From NCBI RefSeq assembly GCF_023272795.1, contig NZ_CP096829.1:1054001-1118000 (forward strand): a stretch of DNA of 64,000 bases, in the 5' to 3' direction. Positions 15,796 to 23,781 of this stretch are shown piece after piece. Made by a program: the position numbers and the translations under genes. The notes below the pieces were generated by a model. The model had not been told where the DNA came from and did no database searches. It saw nothing but the letters and a program-made list of their open reading frames with translations. This DNA comes from Flavobacterium humidisoli. Its GTDB lineage: Bacteria; Bacteroidota; Bacteroidia; Flavobacteriales; Flavobacteriaceae. Positions within the stretch are counted from its first letter, which is position 1; each line of letters starts with the position of its first letter.

Positions 15796-17894
15796 TGAGT
15801 GTTCAGAATATAAATGTTGCCCTTATCGGAAATCCAAATACCGGAAAAACTTCTGTTTTTAATCAATTAACAGGTCTTAACCAGCAAGTTGGAAATTACC
15901 CAGGAATTACAGTGGAGAAAAAAATGGGTTTTTGCAAGTTGCCCAATAATATCAAAGCTAATATTCTAGACTTACCAGGAACGTACAGTTTGAACGCTAG
16001 TTCTATGGACGAAAGTGTGGTAATTGAACTTTTGCTAAATAAAAATGATAAATTATATCCAGATGTAGCAGTTGTTGTAACAGATGTAGAAAATCTGAAA
16101 CGAAATTTACTGATTTACACTCAGATAAAAGATCTTGAAATTCCAACGATTTTGGTCATCAATATGTCTGATCGTATGGAGCGTAAAGGAATTTCTTTGG
16201 ATATTCCCTATTTAGAAGAAAAACTAAAAACTAAAATTGCTTTAGTCAGTTCAAGAAAAGGTTTAGGGATTCAAGAATTAAAAGAACTGATTGTTTCTTA
16301 TAAAACAATTCCGCACGAACCTTGCTTGAATGCGTCTGTAATTGATCCTGAATATTTTCAAAAATTGCAAAAAGCATTTCCAAACCAATTGATGTATAAA
16401 TTGTGGCTGGTAATTACGCAAGATGTTAATTTTTTGAACTTAGACCGTAATGAAATACGAAGCACTTTTACCAAATCACATTCAGAATTAAAGCGTTTAC
16501 AACAGAAAGAAACCATCAAAAGATATCAATTTATCAATGATGTTTTAAAAGAAGGTTTAAAGATTGATGCTTCGATGGCGAAAGATATTCGAGCAAAATT
16601 AGACCGTGTTTTAACACATAAGGTCTTTGGTTATGTGATTTTCTTTGCCATTTTATTCTTGATTTTCCAATCGATTTTTAGCTGGTCCACTATTCCAATG
16701 GATTTCATTGACAGCACTTTCGCTTCTTTGAGCAGCTGGGTTGCGGCAGAATTGCCAAGTGGTATTTTGACCGATTTACTTTCACAAGGAATTATTCCAG
16801 GAATTGGTGGAGTTATTATTTTTATTCCGCAGATTGCTTTCTTGTTTTTATTCATTTCGATTTTAGAAGAAAGTGGTTATATGAGCCGTGTTGTATTCTT
16901 AATGGATAAAATCATGCGCAAATTTGGACTTTCAGGAAAAAGTGTTGTGCCTTTAATTTCTGGAACTGCCTGTGCCATTCCGGCAATTATGGCTACTCGA
17001 AATATTGAAAATTGGAAAGAACGCCTTATTACGATCTTAGTAACGCCATTCACCACTTGTTCAGCGAGATTACCTGTTTATGCTATTATCATTTCGCTTG
17101 TAATTCCGAGCAAACGTGTTTTTGGAGTTTTAAATCTTCAAGGATTAACGCTTATGGCGCTTTATGTCTTAGGTTTTTTTACAGCCATTTTATCGGCATA
17201 TATCTTGAATAAAGTTTTAAAGTTAGATTCTAAAACGTATTTCGTTGTTGAAATGCCAAGTTATAAAATGCCTCTTTTGAAAAATGTTGGAATCAACGTT
17301 GTAGAAAAAACAAAAGCTTTTATTGTTGGTGCAGGAAAAATTATCTTGGCCATATCTGTTATTCTTTGGTTTTTGGCCTCATACGGACCTGGAAAAGAAT
17401 TCAATGAAGCAGAAACTATTGTAAAAGAAAGATTTGCCAATACCACTTTGGATGAAACTCAGTTTGAAAATGAAGTTAATTCTCAAAAACTAGAGAACTC
17501 TTATATTGGATTAATGGGACGCGCTATCGAACCAGCAATTCAGCCTTTGGGTTACGATTGGAAAATCGGAATTGCCTTAATCAGTTCGTTTGCAGCCCGT
17601 GAAGTTTTCGTAGGAACGTTGGCAACCATTTACAGTGTTGGAGATACCGATAACGAATCGACCATAAAAAGCAAAATGCAGGCAGAAGTTCGTCCAGATA
17701 CAGGCAAAAAAGTATTTGATTTTGCAACCGGAATTTCTTTATTGCTATTTTATGCTTTTGCGATGCAATGCGCCAGTACATTGGCAATCACCAAAAAAGA
17801 AACCAATTCTTGGAAATGGCCTGCAATGCAACTATTTTTAATGAGTGGTCTCGCTTATTTTACCGCATTAATTGCGTATCAACTTTTAAAATAA
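15795..17894 (+). CDS. feoB: Ferrous iron transporter FeoB
   Basis: FeoB imports Fe(II) across the inner membrane under control of an N-terminal GTPase domain. The 699-residue protein has G1 GNPNTGKT (residues 12-19), G3 DLPGTYSL and G4 NMSD. A helical linker is followed by about ten membrane spans. The conserved segments SGTACAIPAIMATR and TPFTTCSARLPVY, with their cysteines, are present, as is SSFAAREVFVGTLATIY near the C-terminus. It overlaps feoA by one base and is followed after six bases by a Cys-rich membrane peptide gene. Confidence 0.97.
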   Translation: MSVQNINVALIGNPNTGKTSVFNQLTGLNQQVGNYPGITVEKKMGFCKLPNNIKANILDLPGTYSLNASSMDESVVIELLLNKNDKLYPDVAVVVTDVENLKRNLLIYTQIKDLEIPTILVINMSDRMERKGISLDIPYLEEKLKTKIALVSSRKGLGIQELKELIVSYKTIPHEPCLNASVIDPEYFQKLQKAFPNQLMYKLWLVITQDVNFLNLDRNEIRSTFTKSHSELKRLQQKETIKRYQFINDVLKEGLKIDASMAKDIRAKLDRVLTHKVFGYVIFFAILFLIFQSIFSWSTIPMDFIDSTFASLSSWVAAELPSGILTDLLSQGIIPGIGGVIIFIPQIAFLFLFISILEESGYMSRVVFLMDKIMRKFGLSGKSVVPLISGTACAIPAIMATRNIENWKERLITILVTPFTTCSARLPVYAIIISLVIPSKRVFGVLNLQGLTLMALYVLGFFTAILSAYILNKVLKLDSKTYFVVEMPSYKMPLLKNVGINVVEKTKAFIVGAGKIILAISVILWFLASYGPGKEFNEAETIVKERFANTTLDETQFENEVNSQKLENSYIGLMGRAIEPAIQPLGYDWKIGIALISSFAAREVFVGTLATIYSVGDTDNESTIKSKMQAEVRPDTGKKVFDFATGISLLLFYAFAMQCASTLAITKKETNSWKWPAMQLFLMSGLAYFTALIAYQLLK

Positions 17895-17900
17895 AAAGTT

Positions 17901-18026
17901 ATGTTTCAGGAAATAATAGCCTTTGCCATATTAGGATTTGCAGTTGCCTTTTTGATTAAAAAGTTCTTCTTTAAATCGAAAAAGAAAAAAGACTGCGGTA
18001 GTGGAACCGATTGTGGATGTCCTTAA
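17901..18026 (+). CDS. FeoB-associated Cys-rich membrane peptide (41 aa)
   Basis: This 41-residue ORF starts six bases after feoB. It has one membrane span (residues about 4-24), a basic KSKKKK stretch, and a C-terminal tail DCGSGTDCGCP with three cysteines. That layout is the FeoB-associated Cys-rich membrane protein family, proposed to act in Fe(II) uptake in place of FeoC. It closes the feo operon, and a strong terminator follows 37 bases later. Confidence 0.85.
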   Translation: MFQEIIAFAILGFAVAFLIKKFFFKSKKKKDCGSGTDCGCP

Positions 18027-18062
18027 AAGGGGCAAAAGAGCAAAGTTTCATAGGTACGAAGT

Positions 18063-18095
18063 AAAAAAAGCTGTTCAAAATGAACAGCTTTTTTT
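18063..18095 (+). terminator. Intrinsic terminator of the feo operon
   Basis: A perfect 15-bp stem (A7-GCTGTTCA and its complement), loop AAA, ending in T7. It lies downstream of the feo genes. Confidence 0.92.
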
Positions 18096-18163
18096 GTGGC
18101 CAAAAATACCTTATTATGTTACTTTTAAAACCTATAATAGCTTATTTGTATATTTTCTAAAGC

Positions 18164-18171
18164 TATTTTTG
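18164..18171 (+). promoter_or_regulatory. Promoter -7 element of a 40-residue ORF
   Basis: TATTTTTG fits TAnnTTTG, with a TTG at 18146-18148 (spacing 15, slightly short). It supports transcription of the small ORF that starts 20 bases downstream. Confidence 0.5.
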
Positions 18172-18191
18172 TCTTCTAAATTTATTAAAAA

Positions 18192-18314
18192 ATGACACCC
18201 GAAGATAGAATGGAAGTAATACGAGACAACAGAGTTGCTCGATTATTATGGTTTGCAATAGGTTTTTTCTGTGCAACAATTATTACTTATTTGATAATGA
18301 AACATTCTCATTAG
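18192..18314 (+). CDS. Small membrane peptide, paralogue 1 (40 aa)
   Basis: This 40-residue ORF has a charged N-terminus and one membrane span (about residues 17-36), with the core RLLWFAIGFFCA. It has a promoter element of its own and a close relative at 19457-19576: without gaps, 17 of 39 positions are identical, including R-LLWF-IGF-CA. The conservation between two copies is the main reason to call it a gene. The function is unknown. It precedes an S33-type hydrolase gene by 64 bases in the same direction. Confidence 0.68.
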   Translation: MTPEDRMEVIRDNRVARLLWFAIGFFCATIITYLIMKHSH

Positions 18315-18378
18315 TTTTTTCTCTGCTGTTTTAATTATACTTTTATCTAATTAAAACATCCGAAAAAAGACTTTCAAA

Positions 18379-19305
18379 ATGAATACAAAAAAAACTTTAC
18401 TTTTCTTTTTATTTATATGTTTCTCGCTAAGCGGAATTAGTCAAACACCAACAGATTTAAAACGAGAAACAAATAACACTTTTATAACTTCAGATGGAGT
18501 CCCTTTATTTTTGAAAGTTTCTGGAAAAGGCGAAGTCTGCATTTTTGTGCATGGAGGTCCTGGCGCTTGGAGCAAATCTTTTGAAGAGTTTGGAGGAAAT
18601 GTACTTGAAGATAAACTAAAAATGTGTTATTATGATCAAAGAGGCTGTGGCCGATCTGGATCTTCGACAGATAATAATTACAGTTTGGAGAGAATGATTG
18701 ATGATATTGAGGAAATTCGAACTTATCTTAAAGCCTCAAAAGTATTTGTAATCGGGCATTCTTTCGGCGGAATTTTGGCTAGTAAATATGCGGAAAAATA
18801 TCCTCAACGTGTAAAAGGTTTAATTCTGTTGAATGCTACTCTAGACATAAACAATTCCCTTTTGAATCAAATCGCTTTTATGGGAAAAACTCTTGGACAA
18901 GATTTTAGTGTAAAGGACAAAGATTCAATTCTAAGCACTTTCTTTGAAGCTAAAAAGAAAATTAAAAAAGCAGATTTGGATTATAAAATACTATCTGACA
19001 ACAGAGTAAATGTCGAAAAACTGGACAGCATTGATAATAGCGAAAAAAGAAATTCTTCTTTTGCAAAGCACGCGTTAAGTGGTCCATTGTATTTTAGTGA
19101 TTTTACAAAAGAAACCAGTTCGATTAAAGTTCCAACTTTAATAATCTCTGGGACAAAAGACCATAACATTGGTCCAGAACATTATCATTTATTTAAATTC
19201 CCAAATCAAGAAGTTCAAATTATTGATGGTGGGCATATTTTGTATTACGAACAGAATAAAGAGTTTAAGAATGCGGTTGAGAGATTTGTTCATGCTAGAA
19301 AGTAA
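18379..19305 (+). CDS. Exported alpha/beta hydrolase, proline iminopeptidase-like
   Basis: The 308-residue protein has a signal peptide (to SGISQ, about residue 22), so it acts outside the cytoplasm. It is an alpha/beta hydrolase with the oxyanion motif HGGPG (residues 59-62 region), DQRGCGRS (86-93), the nucleophile elbow GHSFGG (Ser128), and probable Asp261 and His286 completing the triad. HGGPG plus DQRGxGRS is the pattern of prolyl iminopeptidases (MEROPS S33), but related esterases share it, so the substrate is uncertain. It is flanked by two paralogous membrane peptides. Confidence 0.85.
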   Translation: MNTKKTLLFFLFICFSLSGISQTPTDLKRETNNTFITSDGVPLFLKVSGKGEVCIFVHGGPGAWSKSFEEFGGNVLEDKLKMCYYDQRGCGRSGSSTDNNYSLERMIDDIEEIRTYLKASKVFVIGHSFGGILASKYAEKYPQRVKGLILLNATLDINNSLLNQIAFMGKTLGQDFSVKDKDSILSTFFEAKKKIKKADLDYKILSDNRVNVEKLDSIDNSEKRNSSFAKHALSGPLYFSDFTKETSSIKVPTLIISGTKDHNIGPEHYHLFKFPNQEVQIIDGGHILYYEQNKEFKNAVERFVHARK

Positions 19306-19426
19306 AGATAAAAGAAGCAATAACAAAGACTTTAACTTTTACTGAGACAGAAAATGGTAATTGAAAAATGTCTTATAATAATGGTTTAAAAGCCTTTCGA
19401 GGCACAATCATACCTTAAGTAAAAAT

Positions 19427-19434
19427 TATTTTTG
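19427..19434 (+). promoter_or_regulatory. Promoter -7 element of a 39-residue ORF
   Basis: TATTTTTG matches TAnnTTTG 22 bases before the ATG of the second small membrane peptide. No -33 box was recognised. Confidence 0.45.
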
Positions 19435-19456
19435 AATTATTAAAAATACATTTGAA

Positions 19457-19576
19457 ATGACAAGGTTTGAAAAAAGGGAAATGATTAGAAATATTAACAT
19501 TACTAGGTTACTATGGTTTTCAATTGGGTTTTTATGCGCTTTTGTAATAATGTGCCTTTTAAAATCCCGAATATAA
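19457..19576 (+). CDS. Small membrane peptide, paralogue 2 (39 aa)
   Basis: This 39-residue ORF has one membrane span (about residues 17-35, RLLWFSIGFLCAFVIM) after a charged start. It is a paralogue of the 40-residue ORF at 18192, with 17 identical positions of 39 in ungapped alignment. It has its own -7 element and is followed 21 bases later by a terminator, the signature of an independently expressed mini-gene. The function is unknown. Confidence 0.66.
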   Translation: MTRFEKREMIRNINITRLLWFSIGFLCAFVIMCLLKSRI

Positions 19577-19597
19577 TCCTGTATCAATTATCTCAAA

Positions 19598-19630
19598 ATA
19601 AAAACAGCTCTAATCTAGAGCTGTTTTTAT
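19598..19630. terminator. Bidirectional intrinsic terminator
   Basis: A perfect 15-bp stem (ATAAAAACAGCTCTA and its complement) with loop ATC lies between the second small peptide gene and the convergent HD hydrolase gene. Confidence 0.92.
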
Positions 19631-19652
19631 GTTTATAATCTGAATGAAATTT

Positions 19653-20306
19653 CTACTTTAACCCTTCCCATTCTGCATAGAATTGAGCAAGGAAAGTTTC
19701 CATAAAGTGATGTCTTTCTGCAGCGATTTCTTTTCCTTTTACTGTGTTCATTTTATCTTTCAAAAGCAAAAGCTTTTCGTAGAAATGATTAATCGTTGGA
19801 GCATTGTTCTTTTTATACTCCTCTTTTGTCATATTGGTAACAGGAGCAATTTCTGGATTGTACAAAGCCCTGTTCTTAAATCCGCCATAATTAAAGGCTC
19901 TTGCAACACCAATGGCACCAATTGCGTCAAGACGATCAGCATCTTGAACAATATCCAATTCAACAGAAGAGAACTTTCTTTCGAAATTTCCGCCTTTATA
20001 AGAGATATTTTCAATGATATTGACAACATGGGTAATTATGTCCTCAGAAACATTTTCGTTCTCTAAAAACACTCTTGCTGTTTTTGGCCCGATTGTTTCG
20101 TCTCCGTTGTGAAATTTACTATCGGCAATATCATGTAATAAAGCGCCCAATTGTACAATTGTAAGGTCACACTCTGTTTCTTTCGCAATCAAAATTGCAT
20201 TTTTAAAAACGCGTTCTATATGAAACCAATCATGTCCACCTTCGGCATCATTTAGTTTTTCTTTGACAAAAGCAATGGTTTTAATAATCAGTTGTGAATC
20301 GCTCAT
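19653..20306 (-). CDS. HD-domain phosphohydrolase
   Basis: The 217-residue cytoplasmic protein is a metal-dependent HD hydrolase like the YedJ/YpgQ group. It has HDWFH (residues 25-29), the defining HD pair in ALLHDIADSKFHNGD (His58, Asp59) and the distal Asp in VQDADRLDAIGAIGVAR. Members of this group cleave nucleotides or related phosphates; the actual substrate is not evident. It has a typical length and no fused domain. Upstream lies a long direct-repeat tract that separates it from the desaturase gene on the same strand. Confidence 0.9.
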   Translation of the reverse strand: MSDSQLIIKTIAFVKEKLNDAEGGHDWFHIERVFKNAILIAKETECDLTIVQLGALLHDIADSKFHNGDETIGPKTARVFLENENVSEDIITHVVNIIENISYKGGNFERKFSSVELDIVQDADRLDAIGAIGVARAFNYGGFKNRALYNPEIAPVTNMTKEEYKKNNAPTINHFYEKLLLLKDKMNTVKGKEIAAERHHFMETFLAQFYAEWEGLK

Positions 20307-20404
20307 ATAGAGGTTTTTAAAGTTTATAAAAAAATGTTGATTGTCAAAGATTTTGAATCTCCAACAATCAACAAATATATTTTAAAGCAACATTGTTGCT
20401 ATTT

Positions 20405-20592
20405 TGAAATTCCAAATTCCAAATTCCAAATTCCAAATTCCAAATTCTAAATTCCAAATTCTAAATTCTAAATTCCAAATTCTAAAATCTAAATTCTAAA
20501 TTCTAAAATCTAAAATCTAAATTCTAAAATCTATATTCTAAAATCTATATTCTAAAATCTATATTCTAAAATCTATATTCTAAAATCTAAAA
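20405..20592. repeat. Direct-repeat tract of AAATTCCA / ATCTAAA words
   Basis: About 190 bases of tandem, gradually drifting 7-14 base units. It begins as copies of CAAATTC, passes through AATTCTAAAATCTAA, and ends with four copies of the 14-base unit ATCTATATTCTAAA. The units carry no interspersed unique spacers, so this is not a CRISPR array. It fills the space between two minus-strand genes, ending at the desaturase stop codon. The ATCTAAA word recurs in the hemB leader. Confidence 0.85.
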
Positions 20593-20593
20593 T

Positions 20594-21586
20594 TTAAAGT
20601 CTCGCAGGTTCCACCCATTTAAAGATGTGAGATTCTTGCGGGATCACAATTCTTTCAGAAATTTTAGCCATACGAGATGGTAATTTCATTAAGTAGTCAC
20701 GCGCTTTTTCTGCTTCATCTGTCAAATTAGAAATCTTATCAATTTCCCATTTGTTGATTAATTTCTGCATGATTTCAACATAATCGTTTGCTGTATAAAC
20801 CCCTATACGTTGTGCAGAATCTGAAAACTGTTCAAAAGCAGTGCTTATCTTTTGACCAGATTCTCTCAAGAAGTGAGCAGGCATAACAATTTTCTGCTTC
20901 ATCATGTATTGAAAAGCAAGCATCATTTCGCTTGGATCTACTTGGAAAATTCTAGTAACAAACTCGCTATAGGCATGGTGATGACGCATTTCGTCTCCTG
21001 CAATCATTTTGCACATTTTAGACAACTTGTTATCGCCAAATTTCTTAGCCATTTGCGCTACTCTATTGTGCGAAACATAAGTTGCTAATTCCTGAAAACT
21101 GGTGTATACAAAATTTTTGTATGGGTCACTTCCAGTTCCAATATCAAAACCGTCGTTGATCAAGTGTTGCGTAGTCATTTCGATTTCACGCATGTTCACA
21201 CGACCAGACAAATACAAGTATTTATTTAAAAGATCTCCGTGGCGGTTTTCTTCTCCAGTCCATTGACGAATCCATTTCGACCAACCGTTTCCACCATTTT
21301 CTACTTGGTTTACCCCTTCTACATCCATTAACCATGACTCATATGTAGGCAATGCTTCCTCAGTGATTGTATCACCAACAAGCGTAACCCAGAAATCGTA
21401 TGGAAGTTCTTTTGCAATCTCACGTAATTCTTTTACCTCTTCAAAGAAATTTTCTCCTTCAGAATTAGGCAAGAAATCAGATGGCTGCCAGATTTTTTCC
21501 ACTGGAATTAAATACTGTTCAACGAAGCTATCCACGTTTTTTTCCAAAAACTGCATTACTTCTAATCTAATGTTTTTTATAGACAT
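20594..21586 (-). CDS. Acyl-ACP desaturase family protein
   Basis: The 330-residue soluble protein belongs to the ferritin-like di-iron fatty-acid desaturases (stearoyl-ACP 9-desaturase family), which introduce a double bond into acyl-ACP for membrane lipids. The two iron-binding helices carry EENRHGD (residues 112-118) and DEMRHHHAYSEF (about 200). No membrane segment is present, as expected. Next to it on the same strand is a plsC gene, so the pair may couple acyl-chain desaturation with phospholipid assembly. The physiological acyl substrate cannot be told. Confidence 0.92.
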   Translation of the reverse strand: MSIKNIRLEVMQFLEKNVDSFVEQYLIPVEKIWQPSDFLPNSEGENFFEEVKELREIAKELPYDFWVTLVGDTITEEALPTYESWLMDVEGVNQVENGGNGWSKWIRQWTGEENRHGDLLNKYLYLSGRVNMREIEMTTQHLINDGFDIGTGSDPYKNFVYTSFQELATYVSHNRVAQMAKKFGDNKLSKMCKMIAGDEMRHHHAYSEFVTRIFQVDPSEMMLAFQYMMKQKIVMPAHFLRESGQKISTAFEQFSDSAQRIGVYTANDYVEIMQKLINKWEIDKISNLTDEAEKARDYLMKLPSRMAKISERIVIPQESHIFKWVEPARL

Positions 21587-21631
21587 TACTTATTATAGAT
21601 TTGAGTTGTACGTTTTAGCTCGGACTAAAAC

Positions 21632-22378
21632 TTAAACTTGTTTATATTCATTTATTCCTTCTTTAACTGCTTTTTCAGTAATCTCCATAAGCTCTTCAAA
21701 CTTGTAATCTTTGACAGCTAAAGCTTTGTGAGCTGTAAATTTTAGGTGATTTCCTAAACCAACAGGAAAAAAACCAAATTTTACCATTTTCCAAGAATTA
21801 TTGATACTAACCGGTACAACATATGCAGATGGTGCATATTTGCATAAAATTTTTAAACCGCTTTGCGCAAATTCTTTTGGTACACCCGTTTTACTTCTTG
21901 TTCCTTCCGGAAAAATAACGGCAGATCTTGTGTTTTTTTCGATATATTCAGACAAGCTTTTAATAACGGGTATTGCTTGTTTAGGGTCTTTACGGTCAAT
22001 TAAGACAGAACCGCCGTATTTCAAATTAAAAGAAACACTCGGAATTCCGCTTCCTAACTCCTTCTTACTTACAAATTTACAATGAAAACGTCTAAAATAC
22101 CAAATCATTGCCACGATATCGTACATACTTTGGTGATTTGCCACAAAAATGATCGGCACACCTTTCGGAACGGTATCTGCGCCTTCAATCGTATATCTTG
22201 TTCCAACAAGATTGGTACATTTTAAAAGGCAGAAATTTAAATAATCAACACTTTTTTTGTGAGCTTGGTAGCCAAATACATTTAAACAAATCCACTGAAT
22301 TGGGTGAAAAACAACCAAACATAAACCAAATAATAAATAGTAAATTACCGATATTGGATAAGAAATAATTTTTTCCAT
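21632..22378 (-). CDS. plsC: 1-acyl-glycerol-3-phosphate acyltransferase PlsC
   Basis: PlsC adds the second acyl chain to lysophosphatidic acid to make phosphatidic acid at the inner membrane. The 248-residue protein has an N-terminal membrane segment (residues about 8-25), the catalytic NHQSMYD motif (His82, Asp87), and FPEGTRSKTG for glycerol-phosphate binding. It lies upstream of the desaturase gene with 45 bases between. A second PlsC-like protein is encoded at the right end of the window. Confidence 0.92.
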   Translation of the reverse strand: MEKIISYPISVIYYLLFGLCLVVFHPIQWICLNVFGYQAHKKSVDYLNFCLLKCTNLVGTRYTIEGADTVPKGVPIIFVANHQSMYDIVAMIWYFRRFHCKFVSKKELGSGIPSVSFNLKYGGSVLIDRKDPKQAIPVIKSLSEYIEKNTRSAVIFPEGTRSKTGVPKEFAQSGLKILCKYAPSAYVVPVSINNSWKMVKFGFFPVGLGNHLKFTAHKALAVKDYKFEELMEITEKAVKEGINEYKQV

Positions 22379-22396
22379 GCTTCAAAAATTAATGCG

Positions 22397-22404
22397 CAAA
22401 AGTA
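22397..22404 (-). promoter_or_regulatory. Promoter -7 element of plsC
   Basis: On the minus strand this is TACTTTTG followed by CGC, a match to TAnnTTTGC. It leaves a leader of about 15 bases before the plsC ATG. Confidence 0.6.
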
Positions 22405-22464
22405 GTAAATAAATTTTTAGACTTATTAAAATTGAAAACAATAACTGTTTTTATGGTTTAATTG

Positions 22465-22472
22465 TACCTTTG
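22465..22472 (+). promoter_or_regulatory. Promoter -7 element of rnpA
   Basis: TACCTTTG followed by CG fits TAnnTTTG. It lies 31 bases before the rnpA ATG and diverges from the plsC promoter. Confidence 0.55.
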
Positions 22473-22503
22473 CGTTAGAATTTGCAAATCTTTTCTGAAT
22501 TAA

Positions 22504-22908
22504 ATGAACTTTACTTACCCTAAAAATGAGCGTTTAAAAAGCAAAACGACAATTGGATTACTGTTTTCTAATGGAAAATCGGTGTCCAAATATCCGCTTC
22601 GTTTGGTTTACCGTCAAGCGGAAGCAAATTCAGAAGAACAAACCAAAATTGGCGTTTCAGTTTCTAAGAAATATTTCAAGAAAGCTGTTGATCGAAATTA
22701 CTTCAAAAGAGTTTTGAGAGAAACCTATCGATTAAACAAACATTTGCTTTTGGACAATTTGGATCAGCCGTATTCGATAATGCTTTTTTATCAGACCAAA
22801 GACCGTTTATCTTACGAAGAAATCAATACTAAAATGATTCAATTGTTTGAGAAATTTACAGCTCAAATCAACAAACCTTTAGATTCTGAACCAAAAACCG
22901 AAGCGTAA
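22504..22908 (+). CDS. rnpA: Ribonuclease P protein component RnpA
   Basis: RnpA is the small basic protein subunit of RNase P, which trims tRNA 5' ends. The 134-residue protein has the N-terminal signature PKNERLKSKTTIGLLF, the central KIGVSVSKK-like segment, and the RNA-binding helix KKAVDRNYFKRVLRETYR corresponding to the RNR motif. The usual upstream rpmH is not here; the gene stands divergent from plsC. It is followed 70 bases later by envelope genes in the same direction, with no terminator seen between. Confidence 0.96.
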   Translation: MNFTYPKNERLKSKTTIGLLFSNGKSVSKYPLRLVYRQAEANSEEQTKIGVSVSKKYFKKAVDRNYFKRVLRETYRLNKHLLLDNLDQPYSIMLFYQTKDRLSYEEINTKMIQLFEKFTAQINKPLDSEPKTEA

Positions 22909-22978
22909 ATTTCAAAACGTAAGATTATTAATCAAGTTAGGCAAAAAAATCGTAGTTTTAGCTCTAAATTGAAATTTT

Positions 22979-23779
22979 ATGCGATATATCTTTTCTTTAT
23001 TTCTGTTTTTAGTTATTACACTATCTGCTTGCAGTAAGGCATCTGATGATAAAGTATATAACAGTTCGGTTTCTGCCATTACAATGTCAGCACCAGCATC
23101 AGTAGACGGTCCGCAAACAATTCCTCAAAAAATCATTAAATCAGCTAATCTAAAATTTGAGACAGCTGATATTGAAGAAACTTTTCAGCAAATTCAAAAA
23201 GCAGTTAAAGAAAGTCATGCATCCATACAATCTGATTCTGAAGGTAAAAACGATATTTCACTTTACAGAAACATAACTGTAAAAGTTCCGAGTCAGAATT
23301 TTGATGTTTTTTTACAATCAATTACAAAAGGTGTTTCTTATTTTGATCAAAAAGAAATTTCATCAGAAGATGTTACAGATCAATATATCGATCTGGATTC
23401 GAGATTAAAAACAAAACGTAAACTAGAAGAACGTTATATAGAGATTTTAAAAAAGGCAACTAAAGTAAGCGAGATTTTAGAAATTGAAAAACAGATTTCT
23501 GAGATACGAGAAGAAATTGAATCAAAACAAGGCCAGTTAAAATATTTAGAAAGCAGAATTTCTGAGAGCAGGGTTTTTATTCAATTTTACAAACCTATTG
23601 CCGAAAAACAAAGCGTAAAAGTTTCGTACGGATCAAAGTTGTTAACCGCCGTAAAATCTGGATTCAATGAATTGTCCGGCTCATTTATTTGGTTAATCAG
23701 CATTTGGCCGTTTATCATCATATTTTGTGTATTAGCCTATTTTATTAGAAAAAGATTTAAAAGAAGAAAAAAAGAATAA
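22979..23779 (+). CDS. DUF4349 lipoprotein
   Basis: The 266-residue protein has a lipoprotein signal (LSACSK, lipidated cysteine about residue 18). A DUF4349 domain follows, beginning IIKSANLKFETADIEET and containing DVTDQYIDLDSRLKTKRKLEERY. A coiled-coil helix spans roughly residues 140-200. A membrane span near residues 235-258 and a basic tail RKRFKRRKKE end it. It is probably anchored in the envelope; function unknown. It ends two bases before the S41 protease gene, so the two genes form an operon. Confidence 0.9.
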   Translation: MRYIFSLFLFLVITLSACSKASDDKVYNSSVSAITMSAPASVDGPQTIPQKIIKSANLKFETADIEETFQQIQKAVKESHASIQSDSEGKNDISLYRNITVKVPSQNFDVFLQSITKGVSYFDQKEISSEDVTDQYIDLDSRLKTKRKLEERYIEILKKATKVSEILEIEKQISEIREEIESKQGQLKYLESRISESRVFIQFYKPIAEKQSVKVSYGSKLLTAVKSGFNELSGSFIWLISIWPFIIIFCVLAYFIRKRFKRRKKE

Positions 23780-23781
23780 TC

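Noticed and set aside
19683..20066. 127-residue plus-strand ORF
   Set aside because: Antisense to the HD hydrolase, which has conserved catalytic motifs; composition is unlike a real protein.
20405..20592. CRISPR array
   Set aside because: The short units follow each other directly and drift in sequence; there are no unique spacers of constant length and no cas genes in the window.
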